DNA from: Agrococcus sp. Marseille-P2731
Lineage (GTDB): Bacteria > Actinomycetota > Actinomycetes > Actinomycetales > Microbacteriaceae
NCBI RefSeq assembly: GCF_900117395.1
Contig: NZ_FPEG01000001.1
Location: 394,192 to 458,191, forward strand
Length of the DNA: 64,000 nucleotides
Direction: 5' to 3'
The notes beneath the pieces are model-generated. The model searched no databases, was not told the DNA's origin, and saw only the letters and a list, made by a program, of their open reading frames with translations. The translations under genes and the position numbers were made by a program. Below, piece after piece: positions 54,832-63,654 of the stretch (position 1 is its first letter; each line of letters starts with the position of its first letter).

Positions 54832-55317
54832 TCACCTCGCGCGCGTGCGCCACTCGCTGCCCAGCAGCACGATGCCGCCGCAGACGAGCGATGCGGCGGT
54901 CAGCGCGCCGGTGCCCGGCGGCTCGTCCCAGGACTGCGCCCACGCGTTGAGCAGCGCATACTCCGACAGCGGGTTCGCGAGGAGCGCCAGCAGGCCGAGC
55001 GCGATCGCGATGACGAGCGCGCTGCTGCCGCCGCGCCGCAGCAGCCGCGCGATGGCGAACCCGCAGAGCCCGAGCGCGAGCGGCCACATGAGCATGCTGA
55101 TCCACGCGGTGTTGCCGCCGCTCGTGACCTCGACGCACGAGCGTGGAGTGGTGAGCGGGTCGATCGGCGGCGCGACGCCCAGGCAGGGCTGCCAGACCAC
55201 CGCTATCACGGCCCCGAGCGCGAGGCCGAGGAGTGCGCCGGCGACGCCGAGCGCCACGGGGAGGCTGCGCGGCGATGCGGCGACAGGGCGGAAGGGCACC
55301 CGGAGTGAGCGCGTCAC
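54832..55317 (-). CDS. four-helix membrane protein, unknown
   Basis: A 161-aa protein with hydrophobic segments at about 20-43, 73-92, 98-118 and 139-153 and an extracytoplasmic-looking loop (about 44-70, PCLGVAPPIDPLTTPRSCVEV, two cysteines). No family assigned. The GTG has TACGAT (RC of 55324-55329) 6 nt upstream. Divergent from the glycosyltransferase gene. Confidence 0.75.
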   Translation of the reverse strand: MTRSLRVPFRPVAASPRSLPVALGVAGALLGLALGAVIAVVWQPCLGVAPPIDPLTTPRSCVEVTSGGNTAWISMLMWPLALGLCGFAIARLLRRGGSSALVIAIALGLLALLANPLSEYALLNAWAQSWDEPPGTGALTAASLVCGGIVLLGSEWRTRAR

Positions 55318-55383
55318 TCAGGAATCGTAACAGCGTTGTGCAATTTCGCTCAAGCATCCACGTGGCGGCAGTACGGTGGCGCG

Positions 55384-56511
55384 GTGGCGCACCTGCTCGT
55401 GACCGCTCCCGCGAATCTCGCCCACGTGCCGCCGATGGTGGCCGTGGCCGAGGCGCTGCTCGAGCGTGGCCACCGCGTGACGGCGCTCGCGACGGGTCAG
55501 GGGGCGGATGCGCTCGCCCGCCTCGGGTGCGAAGTGGTGCGGCTGGACGGCCAGCACGAGCCGCGAGCGACCCTCGACGTGATCGCCGCGGTGCACGCCG
55601 CCGCATCCCTCGACGCGCTCGTGACGGACGCGGCGACGCCCGGGGCCGCGCTCGCGGCGGCGCAGCTGCGGCTGCCGTGGGCGGCGGTCGTGCTCGAACC
55701 GATGCCGTCGCCGATGCCGCGCGCGGGCGCCGCAGCGACGCGCGCCTCGCAGCGCGCGGTCGCGTGGCTGCGCGCGCTGCTCGAGGTGCGCGTCGATCGG
55801 CGCTCGACGGCAGCAGCCGCGCTGCTCGGCGAGGCGCTCGCGGCAGCGGACGCGCTCATCGCGACCGGGTCGCCGATGCTGGAGCTCGATCGCGACGCGG
55901 TGCCCGCGCCCGTGGTGTTCGTCGGCGTGCTGCGCGACGAGCGGCACGATGACGATGCGCCGCCGCTCTGGATCGAGACGCTGGCCGACGAGCCGCGGCC
56001 GGTCGTGCTCGTCGCGCACGACCTGCCCGCGGAGGGCGGCGCCGACCTGCTGCAGACCGCGCTCGACGCATTGGCGATCGATCAGGTGCGCGTCGTTGGG
56101 ATGACGGCCGGCGAGGACGTGGGCGATGGAGTGCCGCCGAACGCCCGGCTGGCCGAAGCGCTGCCGCTGGCGGCTGTGCTGCCGCACGCAGCGGTCGCGG
56201 TGACCAGTGGCAGCTGGCAGGGAGTGCTCGAGCTCCTCGCAGAGGGGGTGCCGCTGGTCGTGGCCGGCGCGACGCCGGAGCAGGCGGCGGTCGCAGCGCG
56301 CGTCGAGCGCGCGGGAGCGGGGGTCGACCTGCGCACGGGACGCCCGCGACCCATCCGGCTGAGGAATGCCGTGCGGCAGGTGGTGCGCGAGGCGGGCTTC
56401 GGAGAGCGGGCGCGCGCGGTCGGCGCGGAGCTGCGTGCGCACGGCGGTGCGCCGCGGGCGGCAGCGCTCATCGAGGAGCTGCTGCCGCCCGAGGCGCGCG
56501 ACGAGCTGTGA
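55384..56511 (+). CDS. GT1/UGT-like glycosyltransferase
   Basis: A 375-aa GT-B-fold enzyme. N-terminal LLVTAPANLAHVPPMVAVAEALLERGHRV and a C-terminal nucleotide-sugar region (LPHAAVAVTSGSWQGVLELLAEGVPLVVAGATPEQ) match the UGT/MGT type; the usual HGG is replaced by TSGS, so donor binding is uncertain. Acceptor unknown. TACGGT (55372-55377) ends 6 nt before the GTG. Confidence 0.8.
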   Translation: MAHLLVTAPANLAHVPPMVAVAEALLERGHRVTALATGQGADALARLGCEVVRLDGQHEPRATLDVIAAVHAAASLDALVTDAATPGAALAAAQLRLPWAAVVLEPMPSPMPRAGAAATRASQRAVAWLRALLEVRVDRRSTAAAALLGEALAAADALIATGSPMLELDRDAVPAPVVFVGVLRDERHDDDAPPLWIETLADEPRPVVLVAHDLPAEGGADLLQTALDALAIDQVRVVGMTAGEDVGDGVPPNARLAEALPLAAVLPHAAVAVTSGSWQGVLELLAEGVPLVVAGATPEQAAVAARVERAGAGVDLRTGRPRPIRLRNAVRQVVREAGFGERARAVGAELRAHGGAPRAAALIEELLPPEARDEL

Positions 56512-56532
56512 GGTCGGCGCCGGCGGGCCGCG

Positions 56533-57141
56533 CTATGCGGCGGTGGAGCCGTCGGGCTTCGGGATGACGGTGAGCACGCGGCGCACGAACTCGTCATAGG
56601 TCTGCATCCAGGTGGTGAGGAACTCCTTCGAGGACTCGTTCGCGACGGAGTCGTCGTCATCGAGGAGGTCGTCGGTGAACTGGATGTAGGCCTCGATCTC
56701 GTTCATGATCGGGGCGTTGCAGAACGACATGATCGACTTCAGGTGCTGCTGGGCCACGGCTGTGCCGATCGCGCCGGGCGAGGTGCCGATGATGCCGACC
56801 GGCTTGTGGCTCAGGGCGTTCTCGCCGTAGGGCCGCGAGGCCCAGTCGATGGCGTTCTTGAGCGCGCCGGGGATCGACCGGTTGTACTCGGGGGTGACGA
56901 TGAGGATGCCGTCGGCGGCCGAGATCGACTGCTTGAGGGCGACCGCCTCGGGCGGGTAGTCGTCGTCGCGCTCGCGGTCGTAGAGCGCGAGCGTGTCGAT
57001 CTCGATGAAGCTGAGCTCGAGGCTCTCGGGCGCGAGCTTGATCAGCGCGTTGGCGAGGCGGCGGTTGATCGATGAGGCCGCGATGCTGCCACAGATCACG
57101 CCGATCGTGTACGGGGGTTCGTGGTGGTAGGTGTCAGCCAT
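56533..57141 (-). CDS. NADPH-dependent FMN reductase
   Basis: A 202-aa flavodoxin-like reductase: VICGSIAASSINRRLA binds the FMN phosphate and TPEYNRSIPGALKNAIDW is the family signature. The C-terminus has an acidic DDLLDDDDS stretch. Likely reduces FMN or quinones. ATG 57141 is chosen by family homology; the frame is open further upstream. Confidence 0.92.
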   Translation of the reverse strand: MADTYHHEPPYTIGVICGSIAASSINRRLANALIKLAPESLELSFIEIDTLALYDRERDDDYPPEAVALKQSISAADGILIVTPEYNRSIPGALKNAIDWASRPYGENALSHKPVGIIGTSPGAIGTAVAQQHLKSIMSFCNAPIMNEIEAYIQFTDDLLDDDDSVANESSKEFLTTWMQTYDEFVRRVLTVIPKPDGSTAA

Positions 57142-57253
57142 GTGGCCAGCATGCACCGGCGACCTGGGTGCGCCGTGACCGGAGGCTCCGATTCTCCACA
57201 GGCGTGGAGTGTGTCGCAAGGGCATCGCAAGGGTCGAGGATCACAATGAGCGC

Positions 57254-57442
57254 ATGACGATCTACACGCTCGACAACGGGGTCGAGTACGAGGTGGCGGA
57301 GTGCCCGCTGTGCGAGCTGGAGGCACCCCGCGTGCGCGCCTGGGACGGGCTGCTGCACTGCAGCAGCTGCGACATGATGTGGCGCGAGACGCCGATGACG
57401 GCGCGCGCTTCCGTGACGACGAAGTCGACGCACGCGGCCTGA
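57254..57442 (+). CDS. small zinc-ribbon protein
   Basis: A 62-aa protein with two CxxC pairs (CPLC and CSSC) around residues 16-38, giving a zinc ribbon, preceded by TIYTLDNGVEYEVAE. Function unknown. CACAAT (57242-57247) lies 6 nt before the ATG. Confidence 0.7.
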   Translation: MTIYTLDNGVEYEVAECPLCELEAPRVRAWDGLLHCSSCDMMWRETPMTARASVTTKSTHAA

Positions 57443-57492
57443 GCGCCGGGTGCACCCCGCACCACCGATCGCTACGGGAGGGTCGTGCCCGG

Positions 57493-58833
57493 TCAGGCCG
57501 TGGGCTCTGACCTCCAGGCGACGCCCTCTGGGCTGGCGAGGAAGTCGGCAGCGGCGAGGATCGCGACCTCGCAGCTCGGGCTCATGGGCCCATGGAGCGG
57601 GCTCTCGCCCCGCCCGACGCCGTCGAGGAGCGGCTGCAGCGGCGTGGCCACGACCTGGGCGCTGAAGGCGCGCTCGGTGCCGCGATGCTTCCGCCGGTCG
57701 AGGTCGGCGGCGCTGACCTTCAGGCGCACGATGCCTGCGAACTCCGGCTTCATCGCGCGCTCCGCCCAGCGCCAGTAGGCCGTGATGCGAGCGCTCACCG
57801 GGTCGATCTCCTCCTCGGTCAGGAGTGACTCCTCGCGCAGCTCCCGCAGCATGCCGCTGATGATGAGCCCCACGGCGTTGAAAGGATGGCTCACCGTCTC
57901 CTCAGCGGCGTGGCCCGCTGAGCCTGCGGCGTGCAGGTCGCGCCGCTCGAGCGAGCCGGAGCCGCTCGACGCCCACGCGCTCGGAGCGACGGAGTTGCCG
58001 GCGCTCTGCCGCACGAGCACCGCGTGGCCGTCGGTGGTCACTGCCAGCACCGAGATGCCCACGATGTTGGCGACGTTGGCGTAGTCGAGCGCCAGCATCC
58101 GGCCCGCGCGGTCGCACGCGTAGCGGTCGACCACGCCCTGCGCCTCGTCGCCGCCTGCTGCGCTGCTCCAGCCGGGCACGACAGCGCGGGCGGTCCACAG
58201 CTCGTTGCTGCACTCCCCGTCGAAGTAGGTGACGCGCTCGAAGTCGAGCACCCCGCGCTCGATCGCCTCGACGGTCGGCTCGGAGGCGAGCCGCAGGAGT
58301 CGGCCGTTGAAGCGGATGGGCAGCTTGCGATTCTCTCGGCGGGCCTTGCCGGCGACCTTGCCGTAGCGCAGCCCTCGGCCGGCGATCTCCTGCAGGCGGG
58401 TGGGGAGGCGGTAGCGGCCTGCGCGCACGCGGCCGACGACGGGGTCGTGGCCGATCGATCGCCAGCGCAGCGCGTCATTGACGTCGCGATCCCACCAGAA
58501 GGCGGTCCGGTCGGCGCCCGCGTGCTGCACGATCGCGCTGTGCCCTCCCTCAGGGGTCCACTCGGCGACGACATCGCCCCTGATGGGCCTCGCGATCTGC
58601 TCGAGCTTCGCTCGGCGCCAGGTGACGAAGATCGAGCGCCCTGCACCGACGAGTCCGACCAGTGCGGCCGCGGCACCGATGATCGCGCCGACGGTCACCA
58701 GCTCGACCGGCAGCCACGCGAACGGCAGCGACAGCGCGAAGAGCCCGAGGGCGACGAGCCAGCTGAGCTCGCTGCGGTAGATGAACCAGAGGTAGTCGAG
58801 CCGCGACTGCATCTCGCGCATCAGCGTTCCCAC
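57493..58833 (-). CDS. membrane-anchored Nudix-like protein
   Basis: A 446-aa protein. Two hydrophobic helices near the N-terminus (about 25-43 and 48-70), a middle domain, and a C-terminal Nudix-like domain (about 285-440): ISVLAVTTDGHAVLVRQS and the Nudix helix core MLRELREESLL (REUxEE conserved), preceded by an unusually long loop. So it may hydrolyse a nucleoside-diphosphate compound at the membrane. GTG 58833 is preferred to ATG 58821 because CAAGAT lies 6 nt upstream. Confidence 0.72.
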   Translation of the reverse strand: MGTLMREMQSRLDYLWFIYRSELSWLVALGLFALSLPFAWLPVELVTVGAIIGAAAALVGLVGAGRSIFVTWRRAKLEQIARPIRGDVVAEWTPEGGHSAIVQHAGADRTAFWWDRDVNDALRWRSIGHDPVVGRVRAGRYRLPTRLQEIAGRGLRYGKVAGKARRENRKLPIRFNGRLLRLASEPTVEAIERGVLDFERVTYFDGECSNELWTARAVVPGWSSAAGGDEAQGVVDRYACDRAGRMLALDYANVANIVGISVLAVTTDGHAVLVRQSAGNSVAPSAWASSGSGSLERRDLHAAGSAGHAAEETVSHPFNAVGLIISGMLRELREESLLTEEEIDPVSARITAYWRWAERAMKPEFAGIVRLKVSAADLDRRKHRGTERAFSAQVVATPLQPLLDGVGRGESPLHGPMSPSCEVAILAAADFLASPEGVAWRSEPTA

Positions 58834-58896
58834 GCCTGCATCTTGGCAGACGGCTCGAGAGCGCACCTGCCGCGCCGAGCGGGCGGAGCGCCGACG

Positions 58897-59193
58897 TCAC
58901 GACGGCAGCGCGGCCCCCGCCACGATCTCCTGCAGGGCAAGCACGTGGCCGCGATACGCCCGCTTGCCCTGCGGCGTCAGCGTCAGCCAGATGCGGCGCG
59001 AATCCCGCTGCGCGCGCTCCTGCGCCACGTAGCCGGCATCGACGAGCGCGGCGACCTGCTTGCTGAGCGCTGAGGCGCTCAGGCCGACCGCGTCCTTGAC
59101 GACCGCCATCTCCACCTCGGCACCGGCGTCGAGCATCGCGCAGATCTTGAGGCGATGGGTCGGGTGGATGACGGGATCGAGCTGGCCGGTCAC
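58897..59193 (-). CDS. small winged-helix regulator (MarR/ArsR-like)
   Basis: A 98-aa DNA-binding protein: HRLKICAMLDAGAEVEMAVVKDAVGLSASALSKQVAALVDAGYVAQE is a winged helix, and RRIWLTLTPQGKRAYRGHVLALQEIV the wing plus final helix. Its GTG overlaps the upstream membrane-gene stop (GTGA), so both are co-translated. It probably binds the dyad over that gene's start codon. Confidence 0.88.
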   Translation of the reverse strand: MTGQLDPVIHPTHRLKICAMLDAGAEVEMAVVKDAVGLSASALSKQVAALVDAGYVAQERAQRDSRRIWLTLTPQGKRAYRGHVLALQEIVAGAALPS

Positions 59194-59621
59194 GCGCGCG
59201 TGCTCCGGTGGTGCAGCACCGAGGCGATGGCGTAGCTGAGCATCGCCGCGACGGCGCACGCGATGATCGCCCACTCCACCTCGGCCGCGCGCGCCAGCAG
59301 TGCCCCGATCACGAAGGCTGCGGATGCGGTGACGAGGATGCGGAAGCCGCGGCTCGTCGGGATGGCGAACGGGGTGCCGATGCGTCGGCCGGCGAAGAGG
59401 TTCAGGGCGGCCATGGCGCTCGCGATGATCAGCACGGCGATCGCCCCGACCATCGACGAGGGGATCAGCCCGGCCAGCGCCACGCCACCGAGGAGGAGCG
59501 CGTTGGCCGGGTAGAGCCAGATGGGCCAGGGGCGGTCGCGCACGGCGCGCTGCGCGTCGGCGGCGGCGGCGAGCCTGGCGGCAGCATCACGAGGGTCGGG
59601 CGTCTGCTCGATGGTTTCCAT
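59190..59621 (-). CDS. four-helix membrane protein co-transcribed with a winged-helix regulator
   Basis: A 143-aa protein with a soluble N-terminus (1-33) and four hydrophobic helices (WLYPANALLLGGVALAGLI, AIAVLIIASAMAALNLF, ILVTASAAFVIGALLA, WAIIACAVAAMLSYAIASVL). No family named; pairs of a small membrane protein and a PadR/MarR-like regulator are common. TATGGT (RC of 59629-59634) lies 7 nt before ATG 59621, inside the operator. Confidence 0.78.
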   Translation of the reverse strand: METIEQTPDPRDAAARLAAAADAQRAVRDRPWPIWLYPANALLLGGVALAGLIPSSMVGAIAVLIIASAMAALNLFAGRRIGTPFAIPTSRGFRILVTASAAFVIGALLARAAEVEWAIIACAVAAMLSYAIASVLHHRSTRA

Positions 59622-59633
59622 GTCGGAAACCAT
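59611..59633. promoter_or_regulatory. dyad operator over the start of the membrane-protein gene
   Basis: ATGGTTTCC (59611-59619) and GGAAACCAT (59625-59633) are perfect 9-bp arms, with an extra GTTTCC half-site at 59641-59646. The dyad covers the -10, transcription start and ATG of the gene at 59621, so a bound regulator would block initiation. The co-encoded winged-helix protein is the obvious ligand. Confidence 0.75.
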
Positions 59634-59673
59634 ACGCGATCGTTTCCGGCGTGGCAACTACTTCCGCGTCGGA

Positions 59674-61209
59674 TCAGGCGGGGGAGTCCGCGAACGCCGC
59701 CTCGCCCTCCGCGATGAACCGATAGACGAGCGCGTCGACACGCTGCTGCTTCGGCAGCGACAGCGCCGCCACCAGCAGTCGCCGAGACGAGAGCACGGGC
59801 GCGGGGGTCGTCGCGAGGTCGTATTCCGAGTAGCCCGCGGCGCCCCACTTCGACATCCGGTGCTCCCAGTGGAACAGGTCGTAGAAGTCATATCCGCGCA
59901 GCGCCTCGACCGAGAAGTCGCAGAACGCCATCCACCGCCCGAGCTCGGCGATCAGCTCCGGGTCCTCCCCGAACGACGAGGACGTGAACTTGCGCGCGAG
60001 CAGCGCTGGCCGCAGGTCGCGGTCGTCGGTGTTGCGGAACATGCCGGTGATGATCGCGCCGCCGACGCCGAAGATCGTCGCGGCCTTCGCGGGCGCGGCG
60101 AGGTACATCGCGTTCGCGAGGTTCGCATAGCGCTGCCAGGTGGGGAAGGTCGTGTGGTAGAGGTTCGCGAACTCGGACTTCGGCGACAGCTGCGGCACGT
60201 CGAGCGTGATGTGGTGCAGGTCGGCGGATGCGGCCATGCGGTCGGCGGCGAGCAGGTCGTCGCGCGTCGACTTCTCCGGGCGGTGCAGCGCGTGATAGGT
60301 CAGCGCGACGGCGCCCGCCTCGCGCAGGTCGAGCAGGCCCGCCTCGAGCACGGCGCGCGAGTCGCGCCCGGCGGTGAGCGTCAGCACCGTCACGTCGGCG
60401 ACCGAGATCCAGTTGCGCACCTGCTGCCCGAGCTCGTCGCGGAACGCCACCGCAGCCTCGCGCGGCGGCAGCTCGACGCGGTCGGCGCGCGGCCAGAAGC
60501 GCTCGTGCTGCACGTCGGTGCCGCGGATGCTGAGGCGGGCGTTGGCGAAGACCTGGCCGACGTCGTCGTGGCCGGTGATGAGGCCGGGCAGCCACTTGCC
60601 CGCCGGATCCTGGTAGTCGGGGTGCGCGGCGACCCAGCGCTTGCGCGAGCTGTCGAGCCCGCCGGCCAGCTGCGACAGGATCTCGGTGTGCGAGGCAAGG
60701 GCGACCCCCTCGGCGCCGCGGTGGAAGAAGGCGGAGCGCGAGGCCAGCGGGTCGCCGTAGACGTCGAGGCGCTCGCCGCGGGCGACCAGCACCACGTACC
60801 TGCCCGAGACCCACGCGATCGACTCGTCGAGCGCATCCGTCTGCGCCTCGGAGCCCTGCGCTCGCGACATCGCCTGCAGGATGCGCTCGGCGACGCGGTC
60901 GCGCCGCTTGGGGCCGGCGTCGTCGAAGGCCTGGCCGAGCACGAGCACCTCGCCGACGGCCGAGCGCGCGAGCTGCCGCTCGAGCACCGGGTCGAGGCGC
61001 ACGTGCCAACGGCCGACGGTCAGGTGGTCCCAGCCCTCGCGGGGCGTGAAGGGCGTCGGCCCGTCGGTGACGACGAAGCCCTTCGCGAAGACGTTCTTGT
61101 AGCCCCACACCTTGTAGCCGGGGCGCAGCTGCTGCTCGCGGCGGTGGAAGTCAGCGACCGCCTGCCGGCGTCGGCGCTCGTGGCGATTGCCGAGCAGGGC
61201 GTCGAGCAT
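59674..61209 (-). CDS. asparagine-synthase-like PP-loop enzyme without glutaminase cysteine
   Basis: A 511-aa protein. The region about 95-190 (VSGRYVVLVARGERLDVYGDPLASRSAFFH, SHTEILSQL) resembles the class II glutaminase fold of asparagine synthetase, but there is no N-terminal catalytic Cys. The ATP-pyrophosphatase half has LTLTAGRDSRAVLEA, a PP-loop in which SGG is TAG. This pattern is known in beta-lactam synthetases and lasso-peptide cyclases, which adenylate a carboxylate using an amine other than ammonia. The next upstream genes are a GT2 and VanZ, so a role in a surface polymer is inferred. Confidence 0.78.
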   Translation of the reverse strand: MLDALLGNRHERRRRQAVADFHRREQQLRPGYKVWGYKNVFAKGFVVTDGPTPFTPREGWDHLTVGRWHVRLDPVLERQLARSAVGEVLVLGQAFDDAGPKRRDRVAERILQAMSRAQGSEAQTDALDESIAWVSGRYVVLVARGERLDVYGDPLASRSAFFHRGAEGVALASHTEILSQLAGGLDSSRKRWVAAHPDYQDPAGKWLPGLITGHDDVGQVFANARLSIRGTDVQHERFWPRADRVELPPREAAVAFRDELGQQVRNWISVADVTVLTLTAGRDSRAVLEAGLLDLREAGAVALTYHALHRPEKSTRDDLLAADRMAASADLHHITLDVPQLSPKSEFANLYHTTFPTWQRYANLANAMYLAAPAKAATIFGVGGAIITGMFRNTDDRDLRPALLARKFTSSSFGEDPELIAELGRWMAFCDFSVEALRGYDFYDLFHWEHRMSKWGAAGYSEYDLATTPAPVLSSRRLLVAALSLPKQQRVDALVYRFIAEGEAAFADSPA

Positions 61210-61287
61210 GGGGGCTCCCGGTGGTGGTGCGAGGGCCAGGCGGCCGCGTCACCTCCGAGCGTAGACGAGTGCCCGGCCGGGGCCGGA

Positions 61288-62877
61288 TCAGGCGAGCTTC
61301 GTGGGGCGCGCGGCGGCGCGGGCACCGCTGGCAGCACCGGCCGCAGCCTCTGCCGCAGCCCCGACGGCAGCCGCGGCGGCCGTCGCAGCGACCCCGGCAC
61401 CGAGCGCGAGCGCTCCGGTCGCGAAGTCGTGCTCGACCCCCGACAGGTGCGCGTCGAGCGGCTCGCGCGCCGTCTTCGCCCAGCTGCGCACGCCCACGGC
61501 CTCGCGCGCCAGGCTGATCGCGAAGACCGGCCACAGCACCCACGTGTAGGCGAGGTAGGGGAGCAGGTAGCCGAGCGCCACGAGCGGCCGCAGCACGCCG
61601 GCTGGCGCGATCGTCACGAGCGCGGCATACACCGGCGCTGTCGCGAGCACCACGAACGCGACGACGAACCACATGCCGCCACCGGCCCACGGCACCCCCT
61701 CGACCACGAACAGCCACAGCGAGCCGACGAGACCGAGGCTCATCACCACCTGCAGCACGGGCGTGAGGAGGTAGTGGGCGTGGTCGACGCGGGCCGCGAC
61801 GGACGCATCCATCGCACCGGCGCCGCGCAGCATCGGCACCGACTGCCAGGCGCCCTGCGCCCAGCGGATGCGCTGGCGCCACAGGCGACGCAGGCTGGTC
61901 ACACCCTGCTGCTCGACGGCGGTCAGCACGGTCTGCGCACCGCGCCATCCAGCGCGCACGAGCCGGATGCCGATGTCCTGATCCTCGGTGAGGCGATCGC
62001 GCCACGGGCCACGGTCGATCTCGCGCGGCAGGTGATCCTCGGCCACGACGTCGTCGAGGGCTGCGAGCCGCACGTACTGCCCGTTGCCGCCCATGTTGGC
62101 GGTGCCCCAGCGCGAGCGCCCGAGCTGGAAGACGTGCGCGGTGATGGCGAACTCGATGTGCTGCGCCCACGTCAGCGCGTGGCGACGGTTGTAGATGCGC
62201 ACGAGCGACTGCACGCCGCCGACCCGCTCGTCGGCGAACGCCGCGGCGATGGCGGGCGGGGAGTCGGGGGCGATCCGGCCGTCGGCGTCGACCACGCCGA
62301 TGATGACGCGGTCGGTGCTCCAGCGGCGGTACTCGGGCCGCAGCAGCACGTCCTCGTGCAGGTGCCGCCATGCGTCGTCGAGCCCGGCCGACTTGCCGTT
62401 GCGGGCGTTCGGCATGGTGCGGCGCAGCACGTGCAGCCCGGGCATCTCGCGCGCGAGCGCTGCCAGGATCGTCGGCGTCGAGTCCTCAGACCCGTCGTCG
62501 ATCACGAGCACGATCTTGTTGCTCGCCTCGACCGCGGCCAGGCGTGTCACGCTGTCGCGGATCGTGACCTCCTCGTCGAGCGCGGGCACGACGTAGACCC
62601 ACAGGAACCCCGACTCGTCGGCACCCTCGACCGCGCGCGCCTGTCGGCGGCGCTCGCGAGCGCTCTGCACCAGCAGCACGGTGACCATCACGAGGCCCAT
62701 CAGCGCGACGAGCAGCAGACCGAGCAGCGCCAGCTGCACGGGCAGCGGCAGGCCGCCGTAGGGGTTCCAGGCGGCCGAGGCGATGGAGGTCGCATCGACG
62801 ATGGTCGCCGGAGTGGTCGCCGAGGCGTCGATCGCCGTCGACGCCGATGCGGCCGCGATGCTCGCGAGTGCGCTCAT
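61288..62877 (-). CDS. processive GT2 glycosyltransferase (cellulose/hyaluronan-synthase-like)
   Basis: A 529-aa membrane enzyme: TM1 about 48-72, a GT2 catalytic domain (PALDEEVTI, VIDDGSEDST, VVDADG, TEDQDIG, then RRLWRQRIRWAQG, a QxxRW motif), and four or more C-terminal helices. D-D-D-QxxRW indicates a processive beta-glycan synthase such as N-acetylglucosaminyl- or glucan-type. The tail is Ala-rich. ATG 62877 has GGAAAGG in a hairpin loop. Product unknown. Confidence 0.88.
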   Translation of the reverse strand: MSALASIAAASASTAIDASATTPATIVDATSIASAAWNPYGGLPLPVQLALLGLLLVALMGLVMVTVLLVQSARERRRQARAVEGADESGFLWVYVVPALDEEVTIRDSVTRLAAVEASNKIVLVIDDGSEDSTPTILAALAREMPGLHVLRRTMPNARNGKSAGLDDAWRHLHEDVLLRPEYRRWSTDRVIIGVVDADGRIAPDSPPAIAAAFADERVGGVQSLVRIYNRRHALTWAQHIEFAITAHVFQLGRSRWGTANMGGNGQYVRLAALDDVVAEDHLPREIDRGPWRDRLTEDQDIGIRLVRAGWRGAQTVLTAVEQQGVTSLRRLWRQRIRWAQGAWQSVPMLRGAGAMDASVAARVDHAHYLLTPVLQVVMSLGLVGSLWLFVVEGVPWAGGGMWFVVAFVVLATAPVYAALVTIAPAGVLRPLVALGYLLPYLAYTWVLWPVFAISLAREAVGVRSWAKTAREPLDAHLSGVEHDFATGALALGAGVAATAAAAAVGAAAEAAAGAASGARAAARPTKLA

Positions 62878-62882
62878 TGGGT

Positions 62883-62931
62883 GTGCCTTTCCGGGCACGG
62901 CGAAGCGAGCCGGGACGTGAACCCGACTCGT
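62883..62931 (-). promoter_or_regulatory. structured leader of the GT2 gene
   Basis: On the minus strand a stem of GAGTCGGG with CCCGGCTC (62907-62914 and 62922-62929) is followed by a small stem GTGCC/GGCAC whose loop holds the Shine-Dalgarno (62883-62898). The region up to 63011 shows no gene. No riboswitch class could be matched by eye. Confidence 0.4.
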
Positions 62932-63011
62932 CGACGACGTTGCCTCCCGGGCGTCTCAGCGCGACCCTGTGTCGCCCGGTGCTCCGGTGAGGAAAACTTA
63001 CGTCTGGCGCA

Positions 63012-63596
63012 TCAATGCGAGCGCGGGTTTGCACCTGAGGAAACCCCAGGTTCGTCTGAACGTCGTCCGAGCCTCAGCGGATTGGACGCGACACGTCGTT
63101 CAAATCTTAAGGTTCCCTCAACCAGGGCAGCGAGTGCGACCCCTATCGCGGCCCCCGCGCCGTTCGCGACGATGTCTCGCATCGAGGCCACGCGCCCCGG
63201 CATGAAGTGCTGCGTCGCCTCGATGCCCACGGTCACCGCGAGGCACAGCACGAGCGCGAGCCACCACCGCCGGGCGCCGAGCACGAAGGCCAGCAGCAGC
63301 GCGAGCGGCACGAACATCGCGACGTTGGCGAGCACCTCGAGCCGCGTCCAGTAGATCCACTCGAACATGTCGCGGGCGTGCAGCCACTCGATGCCCTGCA
63401 CCACCCGCGGCTTGATCCGCAGCAGGAAGTGCGTGGGCCACAGCGTGATGAGCGCGATGACCGGCACCGCAGCGGCGAGGCCGACGATGCCGACGCGACG
63501 CAGCGGCGCGGCGCCGCGGCGTGGCGCAGCGAGTGCGGATGCGCGGGGCGCGCCTCGCTCGACGCGCGCCGGCACGTCGTGGTCGAGGGCGCTCAT
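63012..63596 (-). CDS. VanZ-family membrane protein
   Basis: A 194-aa protein with an Arg-rich cytoplasmic start, a helix about 42-58, and the VanZ core (NVAMFVPLALLLAFVLGARRWW, TVGIEATQHFMPGRVASMRDIVANGAGAAIG). VanZ proteins are linked to envelope polymers and glycopeptide resistance, with unclear biochemistry. GGGAGG precedes the ATG. A longer frame to 63617 is possible. Confidence 0.9.
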   Translation of the reverse strand: MSALDHDVPARVERGAPRASALAAPRRGAAPLRRVGIVGLAAAVPVIALITLWPTHFLLRIKPRVVQGIEWLHARDMFEWIYWTRLEVLANVAMFVPLALLLAFVLGARRWWLALVLCLAVTVGIEATQHFMPGRVASMRDIVANGAGAAIGVALAALVEGTLRFERRVASNPLRLGRRSDEPGVSSGANPRSH

Positions 63597-63654
63597 GCGT
63601 CGATCCTCCCGCGGCACCCTGTGACGCGCCCAGTGTCGGCGCTAGGTTCGAGCC

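Noticed and set aside
55384..56511. Glycosyltransferase as an antibiotic-inactivating macrolide transferase
   Set aside because: Fold resemblance only; the HGG donor motif is changed and no resistance context exists.
62940..62990. TPP riboswitch suggested by CTGAGA on the minus strand
   Set aside because: The following conserved TPP segments (ACCTGAT and the 3' stem) are missing.
59521..63354. 1277-codon plus-strand open frame
   Set aside because: Antisense shadow of the minus-strand asparagine-synthase-like and GT2 genes; low-complexity Arg/Val/Asp content and no domain, caused by GC-rich third positions.
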